DNA from: Bin5 sp965220715
GTDB taxonomy: Bacteria; Chloroflexota; Anaerolineae; Caldilineales; Caldilineaceae
Length of the DNA: 64,000 nucleotides
Direction of reading: 5' to 3'
NCBI GenBank assembly: GCA_965220715.1
Contig: OZ244843.1
Coordinates: 1-64,000 of the forward strand
Shown: positions 45,016 to 53,350 of the stretch, one piece after another
Layout: each line of letters begins with the position of its first letter
Position numbering within the stretch: position 1 is the first letter of the stretch
Notes under the pieces: generated by a model
What the model was told of the DNA's origin: nothing
Databases searched by the model: none
Seen by the model: the letters and a program-made list of their open reading frames with translations, nothing else
Translations under genes and position numbers: made by a program

Positions 45016-45445
45016 GACGCTGTTGCAGCAGGACCGCGGCTGGGGCCTCCTCTGTCAAATGTCGGTTGCGCCACTGGTGGCCGGCACGCTGGAGTGGCTG
45101 ATCGCGGTCGGCGCCTGCTGGTTTATCGGCGCACCCTACGCCGCGCCGTGGACGTGGCTGGCCCACCTGGCGGCCGCCTATCCCCGGGCCGGCGCGGCAA
45201 CCGGGCTGCGGATGCTCTCGCTGGCTTGGGCGGGCTGGGAATTCGTGCGCACCGGCATGGAGTGGGGCGCGCTGACTCCATACCTGTGGTTCGTGCTGAT
45301 CTCCGCACTGGCCGCGGCACCGCACCGCTGGGGCGCGTGGGCCGCCCGCGTCGCTGTGCACGGCCTTGCGCTCTGGTTCATCCTCCAGATCGACCACATC
45401 TCCGGCCTGATCGGCCTCGTAGGACTGCTCCTGCTCCTGATCTGA
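45002..45445 (+). CDS. membrane protein of unknown function, second of a coupled pair
   Basis: 147 residues from a GTG at 45002 behind GGAGGAG, which lies inside the end of the previous gene. Four or five hydrophobic segments (about 25-45, 50-70, 85-105, 115-145) fill most of the protein. Its Leu/Ala/Trp-rich composition and lack of charged motifs point to a small integral membrane protein. It is almost certainly made together with its upstream neighbour. No family recognised. Confidence 0.6.
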   Translation: MATYRTLLQQDRGWGLLCQMSVAPLVAGTLEWLIAVGACWFIGAPYAAPWTWLAHLAAAYPRAGAATGLRMLSLAWAGWEFVRTGMEWGALTPYLWFVLISALAAAPHRWGAWAARVAVHGLALWFILQIDHISGLIGLVGLLLLLI

Positions 45446-45465
45446 GCTGCAGTGATAAGTTCGCT

Positions 45466-46665
45466 CTAGGCACCAACCACTGCCTCCGCCTCCGGCATGA
45501 CGACTTCGTAGCCTTGGCGGTTGTTGGCCGATTCGCGTGCCCACAGACAGGTCAAGGCGCTGAGAATGCCGGCGTCGATGGGGCTGCGGGAGGGCCGCCG
45601 GTCGCGCATCGCCATCAGGAAGTCGAAGCTCAGCTCGCGGTCGCCGCCGAAGTGGGGCATATCACCGCTGAAGTCGATCGTCTCCACCACGGGCGACGTG
45701 TGGCTGAACAGCTTGATATAGTTCTCATTCCAGTTAAACTCAATGATGCCGCGATAGCCATAGAGGCGGGCGCCGCGGCGGGCGGCGCGGTAGCGGGTGA
45801 AGAAGTTCTGGGTGTAGCTGGCCTGGACGCCGCTTTCATATTCCAACATGCAGCTGCCCATATCCTGCAGCTCCATCCCCTCGGAAAAGACACAGAACTG
45901 ATCGTCGCGGTAGACCTGCTCTTCGGCAAAGCGGACGCGGCCGCCTTCAAAGCCGCTGCGGAAGCGCACGAAGGGACTCTCCGGGCATGTCTCCAGCTCC
46001 GGGCAGTCCTTGCATTGCAGGTCGAAGGGCTTGTTGCCGCCGTAGACGCGGCGGGCGTTGATGGCGCTGACCCAGCGCGGACGCGCTTTGAGAAGGTAGT
46101 TGATGTAGTCGACGTCGTGGGTGAATTTTTGCAGCCACAGCCCGCCATTCTGTTCATAGTTGCGGTACCAGCTTCTGAAATAGACGCTGCCGTAGCCGAC
46201 ATCGTTGAAGGCGACCACCTGCTCGATGCTGCCCACCTGGTCCGATTCGATGATCTCGCGCACCTTCTGCGCGATAGGGCTGAGCCGCAGCGGGAAGGAG
46301 ACGACGGTGGGCGCGGGGTAGTCCTGGTAGGCGGCGTGGAGGCGGCGCACCTCGTCGAAGGTGATTGAGACCGGCTTTTCCAGGAAAAGGGGGAGCCCTG
46401 TGGGCGCTACTTTGAGGGCCATTTCCGTGTGCATATTGCAGCGGGTGCCGATCATGATACCGTCCAACTCGTCGGCCGCGGCCAGCAGTTCGTCGGCGGA
46501 GGTGTAGAAGCGGGTATCGGCGAGGAAGGGATCGTTGTCAGCCTGGATGCGGTCGCTGCGCGGGTCGGCGACCGCTGTCACCCGGTAAGGGATGCCGAAG
46601 ATATCCAACCCTTTGGCCATGTGGGAGATGCGGCGGCCATATCCGATGATGCCTACACGTAACAT
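45466..46665 (-). CDS. Gfo/Idh/MocA family oxidoreductase
   Basis: 399 residues. An N-terminal Rossmann fold (VGIIGYGRRISHM) binds NAD(P), followed by FLEKPVSITFDE with the EKP motif of the family, and a C-terminal sheet domain. The sequence HDVDYINYL gives the usual catalytic His/Asp region. A CxDCxxLxxCxxxxF stretch (CKDCPELETCPES) is an unusual insertion that may bind metal. These enzymes oxidise or epimerise sugars and inositols. It lies near a sulfatase, a sugar isomerase and a carbohydrate importer, so a glycan-catabolic role is likely. Confidence 0.88.
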   Translation of the reverse strand: MLRVGIIGYGRRISHMAKGLDIFGIPYRVTAVADPRSDRIQADNDPFLADTRFYTSADELLAAADELDGIMIGTRCNMHTEMALKVAPTGLPLFLEKPVSITFDEVRRLHAAYQDYPAPTVVSFPLRLSPIAQKVREIIESDQVGSIEQVVAFNDVGYGSVYFRSWYRNYEQNGGLWLQKFTHDVDYINYLLKARPRWVSAINARRVYGGNKPFDLQCKDCPELETCPESPFVRFRSGFEGGRVRFAEEQVYRDDQFCVFSEGMELQDMGSCMLEYESGVQASYTQNFFTRYRAARRGARLYGYRGIIEFNWNENYIKLFSHTSPVVETIDFSGDMPHFGGDRELSFDFLMAMRDRRPSRSPIDAGILSALTCLWARESANNRQGYEVVMPEAEAVVGA

Positions 46666-46747
46666 GACGGCTCCTTTCGAGCTTTTCGCTTTCGGTTATT
46701 GGTTTTCAGTGGACGATCCTGCTGGGACACTGCCTGCTACGAACGAC

Positions 46748-48142
46748 TCAACTATGTTCACCCAGATAGGCCAGCACCGCGGCGCCGGTGCGTATGCCGG
46801 CGATGAAGCGCTGCACCTCCAGGTTTTCGTTGGGGGCATGGTTGGCCTCGTCATGGTTGGCGTAGGGCGTGGTGAATGAATGTACGCCCAGTATTTTGGT
46901 CCAGGCATAGTCGGGCAGGCTGCCGCCCATCGCCGGGATGAGGAGGGGATCGATGCCCTGGGCGGCACGGAAGGCCCGTTGCAGCGGCCGCGTGTAGGGT
47001 GAGTCCAGCGGCGTGCGCGACGGCTCCATGCCGCCCTGGCGGATCACCTCCACCTCGGGCGCGTGGCGGCGGACATGCGCCTCCACCTTGTCCAGGATTT
47101 CGTTGACGCGCTGATTCTCGATCAACCGCATATCGCATTTCACCGTCGCCTGGTGAGGCAGCACCGTTTTCGTTCCCGGCCCACCGTAGCCGCCGTGGAA
47201 GCCGTTGACGGTGAAGGTCGGCCAGGCGGCCAGGCGGTCGAAAAAAGGCCGTTCCTGAGGTTCATCCAGGCGCGCCAGGCCGGCGCCCTCCATCACCGCC
47301 GCCACATCCACCGGCAGGGCATCCAACGCCTCACGTTCCAGCTCGCTGAGCGGCGCGACGTTGTCGTAGAATCCGTCGATGGTGATGGCGCCGCGGCTGT
47401 TCTTCATCGTGGCCAGCAGATGCACCAGTGTCCAGATCGGGTTGGGCGCGACGCCGCCCCAGTTGCCGGAGTGAAAGTCCCGCTGCGCGTGCGTCACGCG
47501 CAGTTCGAACGAAGCGATGCCGCGCGGGCCGAACTTGATGCAGGGCAGGCCGCTTTCGTGGACCGGACCGTCGGCGGTAATCACCAGGTCGGCGTCGGCG
47601 AGGAGGGCGCGGTGGGCGCGCACGCAGTCGCTGATATGGGGGCTGCCGATCTCCTCCTCGCCTTCGAGCAGGACGATGACGTTGCAGGGCAGGCCACCGG
47701 TGACCGCCAGCCACGACTCGATCGCCAGAAGTTGGGCCAAATGCTGCCCCTTGTTGTCGCCCACGCCCCGCCCCCAGATGCGGCCGTCGCGTATTTCCGG
47801 CTCGAATGGCGGCGACATCCAGGCGTCCAGAGGATCGGGCGGCTGCACGTCGTAATGGCCGTAGAGCAGAGCCGTCGGCGCCTGCGGACGCTGTCTGTGG
47901 CGGCCGTATACGAAAGGCCAGCCGGCGTGTTCGCCCTCCATGCCCAGCAGCCGCGTCTCCATGCCCAGTTCCTGCAGGTAGCTGAACAGAAAGTCAGCCG
48001 TCTCCCTGATGCCGACCCCGTGGGCGCTGATGCTGGGCTGGGCGACATAGGCCAGCAGGCGGTCGATAAAATCCTGCTGGTGGGCGTCCACGTAGGAGAG
48101 TACTTGCGCCAGGCCGGTGGGTTGATTGTCCATTTCAGGCAT
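46748..48142 (-). CDS. M20 family metallopeptidase (dipeptidase type)
   Basis: 464 residues from the ATG at 48142, behind AGGGGG. Zinc-site motifs are visible: LLYGHYDVQPPDPLDAW (first His/Asp), GRGVGDNKGQH (bridging Asp), LEGEEEIGSPH (catalytic Glu pair), and a late PAMGGSLPDY in place of the usual GGSIP. The dimerisation domain lies between about 200 and 320. Such enzymes cleave dipeptides or N-acyl amino acids. It is cotranscribed with the oxidoreductase downstream, 82 bases away. Confidence 0.9.
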   Translation of the reverse strand: MPEMDNQPTGLAQVLSYVDAHQQDFIDRLLAYVAQPSISAHGVGIRETADFLFSYLQELGMETRLLGMEGEHAGWPFVYGRHRQRPQAPTALLYGHYDVQPPDPLDAWMSPPFEPEIRDGRIWGRGVGDNKGQHLAQLLAIESWLAVTGGLPCNVIVLLEGEEEIGSPHISDCVRAHRALLADADLVITADGPVHESGLPCIKFGPRGIASFELRVTHAQRDFHSGNWGGVAPNPIWTLVHLLATMKNSRGAITIDGFYDNVAPLSELEREALDALPVDVAAVMEGAGLARLDEPQERPFFDRLAAWPTFTVNGFHGGYGGPGTKTVLPHQATVKCDMRLIENQRVNEILDKVEAHVRRHAPEVEVIRQGGMEPSRTPLDSPYTRPLQRAFRAAQGIDPLLIPAMGGSLPDYAWTKILGVHSFTTPYANHDEANHAPNENLEVQRFIAGIRTGAAVLAYLGEHS

Positions 48143-48374
48143 CGTGTTCCCCCTGAGAGGCAGGCGCTTCGCTCTTTCATACACTTTTCGCCGCGTGATT
48201 GGGATGAAAAGTGTGTCCAGCAGTGTTGGTGCGGCCGTTTGCGTTTTTCACTAATATCTGATGATATATTGAGGTGGGAATGAACAGATTCTACAGTATG
48301 TTCAGCGGATGTCAACTTTAGTGGTTAGAGGCCAACCACTGCGCTGACCGCTGATCACAAAATGGAGTTGTCTT

Positions 48375-49238
48375 ATGAGATTAGGCGTTGTCGGCATGTT
48401 GCCCGCTGATCCTGCGGAGATCAGCCTTCCGCATCTGGCTGCGATTCAGGCGTTGCAGTTGACTGGAGTTGGTCTTTCCGTTTCCGCCAGCGGTTCGCCG
48501 CCGGCCACTGCGCCGGTCTGGCAGCGGGTGCGGCGACTCTTTGCCGACGAAGGCATGGACATTGTGCAGGTCGGCATCGGCTTCCAGGCCTGCTTGTTCG
48601 ACCCCGATGAGGGGACGCGCACGCGGCTGCTGGAGGATATTCGCCGCGGACTTGGAGTTGCGCGCCAGTTGGGCGGCCATGTTGCCTTGATCCGCAGCGG
48701 CAGCCTCAGCCCCAATGGCGCCTACAGCCCCCACCCGGACAATCACCAGCCGGGGCGCCGCGCCCTGCTGCTGGAATCTTTACGCTGGCTGGCGGAGGCG
48801 GCCGAAGCGATCGGTCAGACCGTCGCCGTGGAAACGCATCTGCTGACGATTATGAACTCGCCGGAGTTCAACCGCGCCATCATTCGTGATGTGGGCAGCA
48901 CGCGGCTGCGGGTGGTGATGGACTACGTCAATCATTTCCAGGCACTGTACCAGGTGTATGACAGCAGGACGCGTCTGCGGCATATATTTGACTGCATGGG
49001 GCCGATCAGTACGCACGGGCACTGTAAGGATATCAGCGTGCGAGACGGCTTCGTAACCCATATGGACGAAGAGATTCCGGGCGAGGGGGAGTTGGACCTG
49101 GCGACCGCGCTGCGCCTGTGGCATGACGGGCATCCCGACGGTTACATGATGCTGGAACACCTGCCGAACGATAAATATCCGCTGGCCGCGGCAAATGTGC
49201 ATCGGATTTTGGAGAAGGAGAGGATTCCGGTGTATTAG
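48375..49238 (+). CDS. sugar phosphate isomerase/epimerase (xylose isomerase-like TIM barrel)
   Basis: 287 residues. The AP-endonuclease-2 fold is seen in the pattern RLGVVGMLP, then VAVETHLLTIMN with metal-binding Glu and His, RLRVVMDYVNHF (Asp), ISTHGHCKDISV (His) and EIPGEGELDLATAL. These are metal-dependent sugar isomerases or epimerases. It is divergent from the M20 gene. An AATATC/GATATT inverted repeat in the shared gap (near 48252-48270) could be an operator. Confidence 0.83.
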   Translation: MRLGVVGMLPADPAEISLPHLAAIQALQLTGVGLSVSASGSPPATAPVWQRVRRLFADEGMDIVQVGIGFQACLFDPDEGTRTRLLEDIRRGLGVARQLGGHVALIRSGSLSPNGAYSPHPDNHQPGRRALLLESLRWLAEAAEAIGQTVAVETHLLTIMNSPEFNRAIIRDVGSTRLRVVMDYVNHFQALYQVYDSRTRLRHIFDCMGPISTHGHCKDISVRDGFVTHMDEEIPGEGELDLATALRLWHDGHPDGYMMLEHLPNDKYPLAAANVHRILEKERIPVY

Positions 49239-49462
49239 CGGGATTTCCCAATGAGAACTAGCGTCTCTGGGGAGCGGAGAGAAATGAGCGGGCGTACTCG
49301 CGCCGGAGGACGCACTCTTGGAAACGAGACCTCGTGGCACCAAACGGGACTCATATTGGGATTTCCTGAAATTGCTTGATAAGCCGTTGCCTTTTGACGC
49401 TTTCTGTAACTGTTCCCGGTTGTCAGGCTGCAAGGAGAAGTGACGAATAGGAGGAACAAATC

Positions 49463-49717
49463 ATGAAATATCCAGACTGGACAGATGCCGACTCACACCA
49501 TGCCAGCCAAATCTGGATGGAATATCAGCAGCATCACGATCTCTCCGATCGGATCGGTCAGACGGTGGGAATCAACCCGACCAGCAAATCTATCTGGTTC
49601 GGCGACTCGATTCAGGATATCGTAATGCAAAGGGACAGAGAGGGCTTGGATTCTCCCCTATTCTTCGAACGAATCGGCTCTGGCGCCTACTTTCGCAAGG
49701 GGTGTCGGCGGTGTTAA
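49463..49717 (+). CDS. small hypothetical protein
   Basis: 84 residues, preceded by a strong TAGGAGGA ribosome-binding site seven bases before the ATG. The product is hydrophilic with a run of aspartates and histidines (DWTDADSHHASQ) and a basic C-terminus. I recognise no family and cannot exclude that the frame ends early by a shift, because the last residues (RKGCRRC) look atypical. Its only support is the ribosome-binding site and position after the isomerase gene. Confidence 0.45.
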   Translation: MKYPDWTDADSHHASQIWMEYQQHHDLSDRIGQTVGINPTSKSIWFGDSIQDIVMQRDREGLDSPLFFERIGSGAYFRKGCRRC

Positions 49718-49895
49718 GCGGAACGGTTTCAGTTGACGGTGTACCGAAAATCACCCTGTTTATCGCGGAGCAGCATCGGACCACTGCGACAAATACCAGC
49801 TCCATCCAACGTGCATCGCATTTTGGCGCCAAATGCAATTCCTGTGTATTCGTACCAAACACCGCTGGCAGGTCACCAATCTCCAATCACTAAAC

Positions 49896-51362
49896 TCATC
49901 GCTCCAGGTATTGTCCAGCGTCGACCAGCGTCGGCCTTTGCGGCATTCCGCTCACCAGTTTCCCGTTCTGCACAAACCCCTCCTCGCGGCCATCCAGCTC
50001 CGCAATCAAGCGTTCGCGCCAGTAGGCCGCACGCTGCTGGCGCGCTGTCGAGAGGTCACGCAGTTCCGTCGGGTCCTCCTCCAGGTCAAACAGCAACTCG
50101 CGCCCTGTCTGGCTAAACCAAACATACTTCTCCCGCCCATCGGTCAACCATTGGTTTGAGTCCTGTTGCAGGAAATGCTCGCCGTGCAAATGCTCGCGCC
50201 AGCCGCCGGTTTCGCCGCGCGTGAGAGGAAGGATGCTGCGGCCGTCGACGTGCGCGGGCGCGTCGCGGCCGGCGAGGTCGCAGAAGGTCGGCAGCAGATC
50301 ACGTAGCTCGACGACCTGATGGACCTGCCGCAGCGGGTCATCGGCTTGCCGCGACTGGTGGTGCGGGCTGCCCGCGCGCGGCAGCCGCAAAATAAATGGC
50401 AGGCGCGCCGAACTGTCGAAGGGATAGCCCTTGGCCACATGGTTATGGTCGTAGAGCATCTCACCGTGGTCCGAGGTGAACACGATGGCAGTGTTGTCGA
50501 GTTCGCCGTTCTCAAACAGCGCCTGGAAAACGCGGTTGAGGCTGTAGTCGATATGGCTGAGCTGGGCGTAGTAGGCGCGCCGCGCGTAGTCGCGCTGCGC
50601 CGCGTCGGTCGGAATCGGGCTGTCCAGTCCCCGCACCGGTAGAGAATCGGGCGCCCAGTCTCCCATGATGGGGTCCGGCAGCGGCTTCGTCAGATAGCGG
50701 TCGAGGAAAGTCTCAGGCGGGTCCAGCGGCGGGTGCGGCCGGTGGTAGGAGAGCATCAGGAAGAAGGGTTTGGTCGGATCGCGGCGGCGCAGGAAGTCGA
50801 TGCCCATTGTGGTGACCCAACTGGTCGGGTGCAGCATCTCGTCGTAGACCCAGGGACGCGCCGCGTAGCCGTTGCAGCCGACGCCGGTGTCGATATAGTC
50901 CGCCTGCGGCCCTAGCCGCTCCCGCAGCCACGGCGTGTAGTCGTCGACCAGGCCGTAGTCATCGCGCTTGGACCGTTCGCGGTGCAGGTAGCCGTCGTGG
51001 AGGACAACGTTGTGGAAGCCCATCAGATTGCGCGAGGGGTGCGTGTGCATCTTGCCGACGCACTGCGTATGGTAGCCGGCCTCTGCCAGCAGGCCGGGCA
51101 TCGTGCAATCGTAGTGCCAGTCGATCTGGTCGTTATAGCCGACAAAGCCGGTATGGCGCTGGTTGAGACCGGTGAAGATCGTCGCCCGCGCAGGCACGCA
51201 GGTGGGCGTGGCCGCATAAGCCTGCGTGAAGTTGATGCCCTCACGAGCCAGCCGGTCCAGGTGGGGCGTCTCAGCGACGGGGTGGCCGGTCAGGCTGAGG
51301 GCGTCGGCGCGCCACTGGTCTACGCAGATGAAGAGAATGTTGGGCCGCGTGTCGGTTGGCAT
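49896..51362 (-). CDS. sulfatase (formylglycine-dependent arylsulfatase family)
   Basis: 488 residues. The N-terminus RPNILFICVDQWRADAL supplies metal-binding aspartates, and CVPARATIFTG (55-65) is the C-x-P-x-R signature in which Cys55 is converted to formylglycine. FTSDHGEML and GYNDQ-type blocks complete the active site. There is no signal peptide, so the enzyme is probably cytoplasmic and acts on imported sulfated sugars. Together with the importer next to it, this points to use of sulfated glycans. The maturase (FGE or anSME) is not in the window. Confidence 0.93.
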   Translation of the reverse strand: MPTDTRPNILFICVDQWRADALSLTGHPVAETPHLDRLAREGINFTQAYAATPTCVPARATIFTGLNQRHTGFVGYNDQIDWHYDCTMPGLLAEAGYHTQCVGKMHTHPSRNLMGFHNVVLHDGYLHRERSKRDDYGLVDDYTPWLRERLGPQADYIDTGVGCNGYAARPWVYDEMLHPTSWVTTMGIDFLRRRDPTKPFFLMLSYHRPHPPLDPPETFLDRYLTKPLPDPIMGDWAPDSLPVRGLDSPIPTDAAQRDYARRAYYAQLSHIDYSLNRVFQALFENGELDNTAIVFTSDHGEMLYDHNHVAKGYPFDSSARLPFILRLPRAGSPHHQSRQADDPLRQVHQVVELRDLLPTFCDLAGRDAPAHVDGRSILPLTRGETGGWREHLHGEHFLQQDSNQWLTDGREKYVWFSQTGRELLFDLEEDPTELRDLSTARQQRAAYWRERLIAELDGREEGFVQNGKLVSGMPQRPTLVDAGQYLER

Positions 51363-51448
51363 AGTTCTTCACCTTGATCTGTGAATTTGAGGTTGTTGCG
51401 CGAAAACGCCGCCGGTCAGAACAGACCACTAACCGCTAGCCACTGCTC

Positions 51449-52339
51449 TTACCCTTTCAGGCCGGTGATGGAGATGCCCTCGACGAAAGTGCGCTGGACG
51501 AAGAAGTAGAGGATGATGACCGGCGCGACCACGGCGGTGCTGGCCGCCATCATGTAGGGCCACATCAGTTCTTCCTGGAACATGGTGCGGAACTGTTGCA
51601 GGCCAAGCGCGATCGGATATAAGGACTCGTTGTTGAGATAGATCAGCGGTCCGATATAGTTGTCCCAGGCGAACATGAACTGGAGCAGCCCGATAACCGC
51701 CAGCGCTGGTTTGGCCAGAGGCAGGATGATACGAATGAGGATGCCCAGTTCGGTGCAGCCGTCGACGCGCGCGGCATCGGAAAGTTCGCTGGGGATGGTG
51801 AGGAAGAACTGGCGCAGTAGGAACGTATAGTAGGCGTTCACCCCAAGGAAAGTCGGCACCACGAGAGGAAGATAGGTGTTTAGCCAGCCGAGATTCTTGA
51901 AGGTGAGATAGAGCGGAATCATGCGCACCTGGAACGGGATCATCATCGTCGAGAGGCAGATGATGAAGAAGATGTCACGTCCGGGCCAGCGGATGCGGGC
52001 GAAGCCGTAGGCGACCAAGGTATTGGAGAGCAGCGCGCCGGTCACCGCGCCAAGGGCATATTTCAGCGTGTTAAAGGTATAGATGCCGAAGGGGCGGGAG
52101 GAGAGCGCCTCCGGGTAGTTGACCAGGCGCACAGGATTTGGGATCCAGATGGGCGGCACAGTGTAGACCTGCGGGTCGGTCTTGAAGGAAGTCGAGAGCA
52201 TCCACAAGAGTGGACCGGCGAAGATGAGGGCAAGAACGACCATGAATATATAGAAGAGCGCGCGCCTGGCCATCCTGTACGGGGAGGTTTGGATGAATGT
52301 GGTTCCGGCGTTCGAAACGGCGGCTTCAACTCGTTGCAT
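51449..52339 (-). CDS. carbohydrate ABC transporter permease, MalG type
   Basis: 296 residues with six membrane spans. The EAA motif LSDAARVDGCTELGILIRIILPLAKPAL, where the ATPase docks, is intact. It pairs with the MalF-type permease upstream and the binding protein beyond it. No ATPase gene is nearby, so a shared MsmK/UgpC-type ATPase encoded elsewhere is expected. It lies 35 bases after its partner on the same strand. Confidence 0.94.
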   Translation of the reverse strand: MQRVEAAVSNAGTTFIQTSPYRMARRALFYIFMVVLALIFAGPLLWMLSTSFKTDPQVYTVPPIWIPNPVRLVNYPEALSSRPFGIYTFNTLKYALGAVTGALLSNTLVAYGFARIRWPGRDIFFIICLSTMMIPFQVRMIPLYLTFKNLGWLNTYLPLVVPTFLGVNAYYTFLLRQFFLTIPSELSDAARVDGCTELGILIRIILPLAKPALAVIGLLQFMFAWDNYIGPLIYLNNESLYPIALGLQQFRTMFQEELMWPYMMAASTAVVAPVIILYFFVQRTFVEGISITGLKG

Positions 52340-52374
52340 GGCGTCAGTTTCCGGCCTGCTGGCGGCGCCCGGGT

Positions 52375-53277
52375 TTAGTCGGATTCACCAGCATAGTAGA
52401 CCCAGCGTGCGGAGCTACGGAAGATGAGCAGCGTAAAGATCAGGATAACTACGAACAAGATCCAGGCCTGGGCCGAGGCGTACCCCATCTTGAAGAACTG
52501 GAAGGCGTTGCGGTAAAGATAGAGGCTGAAGAACTCGGTCGATTCATTGGGCCCGCCTTGGGTGAGCAGCCAGCCAAGGGTGAAGTATTGGAACATGCCG
52601 ATCATGCCGGTGAGCATCACGAACAGGATCGCCGGCGTACAGATGGGAATGGTGACGTGCCAAAAACGTTGTAGGGCGTTGGCGCCGTCGACTTCGGCCG
52701 CGTCCATCAGCGAACTGGGCACGTCCTGCAATGCCGCCAGGAAAATGATAATGGCAGTTCCTTGTGCCCACACGTGAATGAGGATCAGGGACGGTTTGGC
52801 CAGCTCCACGGAGGAGATGAAGGGGATGACCGCCAGCCCCCAACTCTTGATGAATGAGTTGATCACCCCATAGTTGGTGTTGTAAACCCAGCGCCACACC
52901 TCGGCGGAGGCCACGGCCGGCACCAGCACCGGCAGGAAAAAGATGGTGCGGAACAAGGGGCGGAGCTTCATATCGCGGTTGAGCAGGCTGGCGAGAAGAA
53001 AGGCCACCACCAGCCCGGCCGGCACGCCGATCACCACCAGGTAGACGGTGTTGCCGAGCACGGTGCGGAAGATCTCATCCTTGGTGAACAGCTCAATGTA
53101 GTTTTCCAGGCCGATGAAGCGGGCCGGGCGCAGGACATCGTAGCGGGTCAGACTGAAATAGGCGGAGGCCGCGATCGGGAAGAGGACGAAGCCGGCAAAG
53201 CCCACCAGCCAGGGTGAGATGAAGGCCAGCCCCTTGAGAAGGCTGCGAGTTTGGGCGGGAGTCCAGTTTTGTGACAT
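52375..53277 (-). CDS. carbohydrate ABC transporter permease, MalF type
   Basis: 300 residues, six membrane spans. The EAA loop SSLMDAAEVDGANALQRFWHVTIP is conserved. The N-terminus FISPWLVGFAGFVLFPIAAS is the usual first span. It forms the translocation channel with the MalG-type partner. The gap to the binding-protein gene holds a perfect hairpin (53294-53332). Confidence 0.94.
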   Translation of the reverse strand: MSQNWTPAQTRSLLKGLAFISPWLVGFAGFVLFPIAASAYFSLTRYDVLRPARFIGLENYIELFTKDEIFRTVLGNTVYLVVIGVPAGLVVAFLLASLLNRDMKLRPLFRTIFFLPVLVPAVASAEVWRWVYNTNYGVINSFIKSWGLAVIPFISSVELAKPSLILIHVWAQGTAIIIFLAALQDVPSSLMDAAEVDGANALQRFWHVTIPICTPAILFVMLTGMIGMFQYFTLGWLLTQGGPNESTEFFSLYLYRNAFQFFKMGYASAQAWILFVVILIFTLLIFRSSARWVYYAGESD

Positions 53278-53293
53278 TTTCGTGGCCCGTGAT

Positions 53294-53332
53294 CAGTGGC
53301 TGGCGGTTGGTGAAGAAGGCCGCCAGCCACTG
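53294..53332 (-). promoter_or_regulatory. perfect hairpin between binding protein and permease genes
   Basis: CAGTGGCTGGCGG (53294-53306) and CCGCCAGCCACTG (53320-53332) are perfectly complementary, 13 pairs with a 13-base loop. Located inside the operon, it could stabilise the upstream binding-protein message or partly terminate it, giving more binding protein than permease. Confidence 0.65.
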
Positions 53333-53350
53333 GTATGTCTCGCCTCTTTT

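Noticed and set aside
48375..49238. DNA-repair endonuclease IV
   Set aside because: It has the same TIM-barrel fold, but the setting among sugar genes and the motif spacing fit isomerase/epimerase better.
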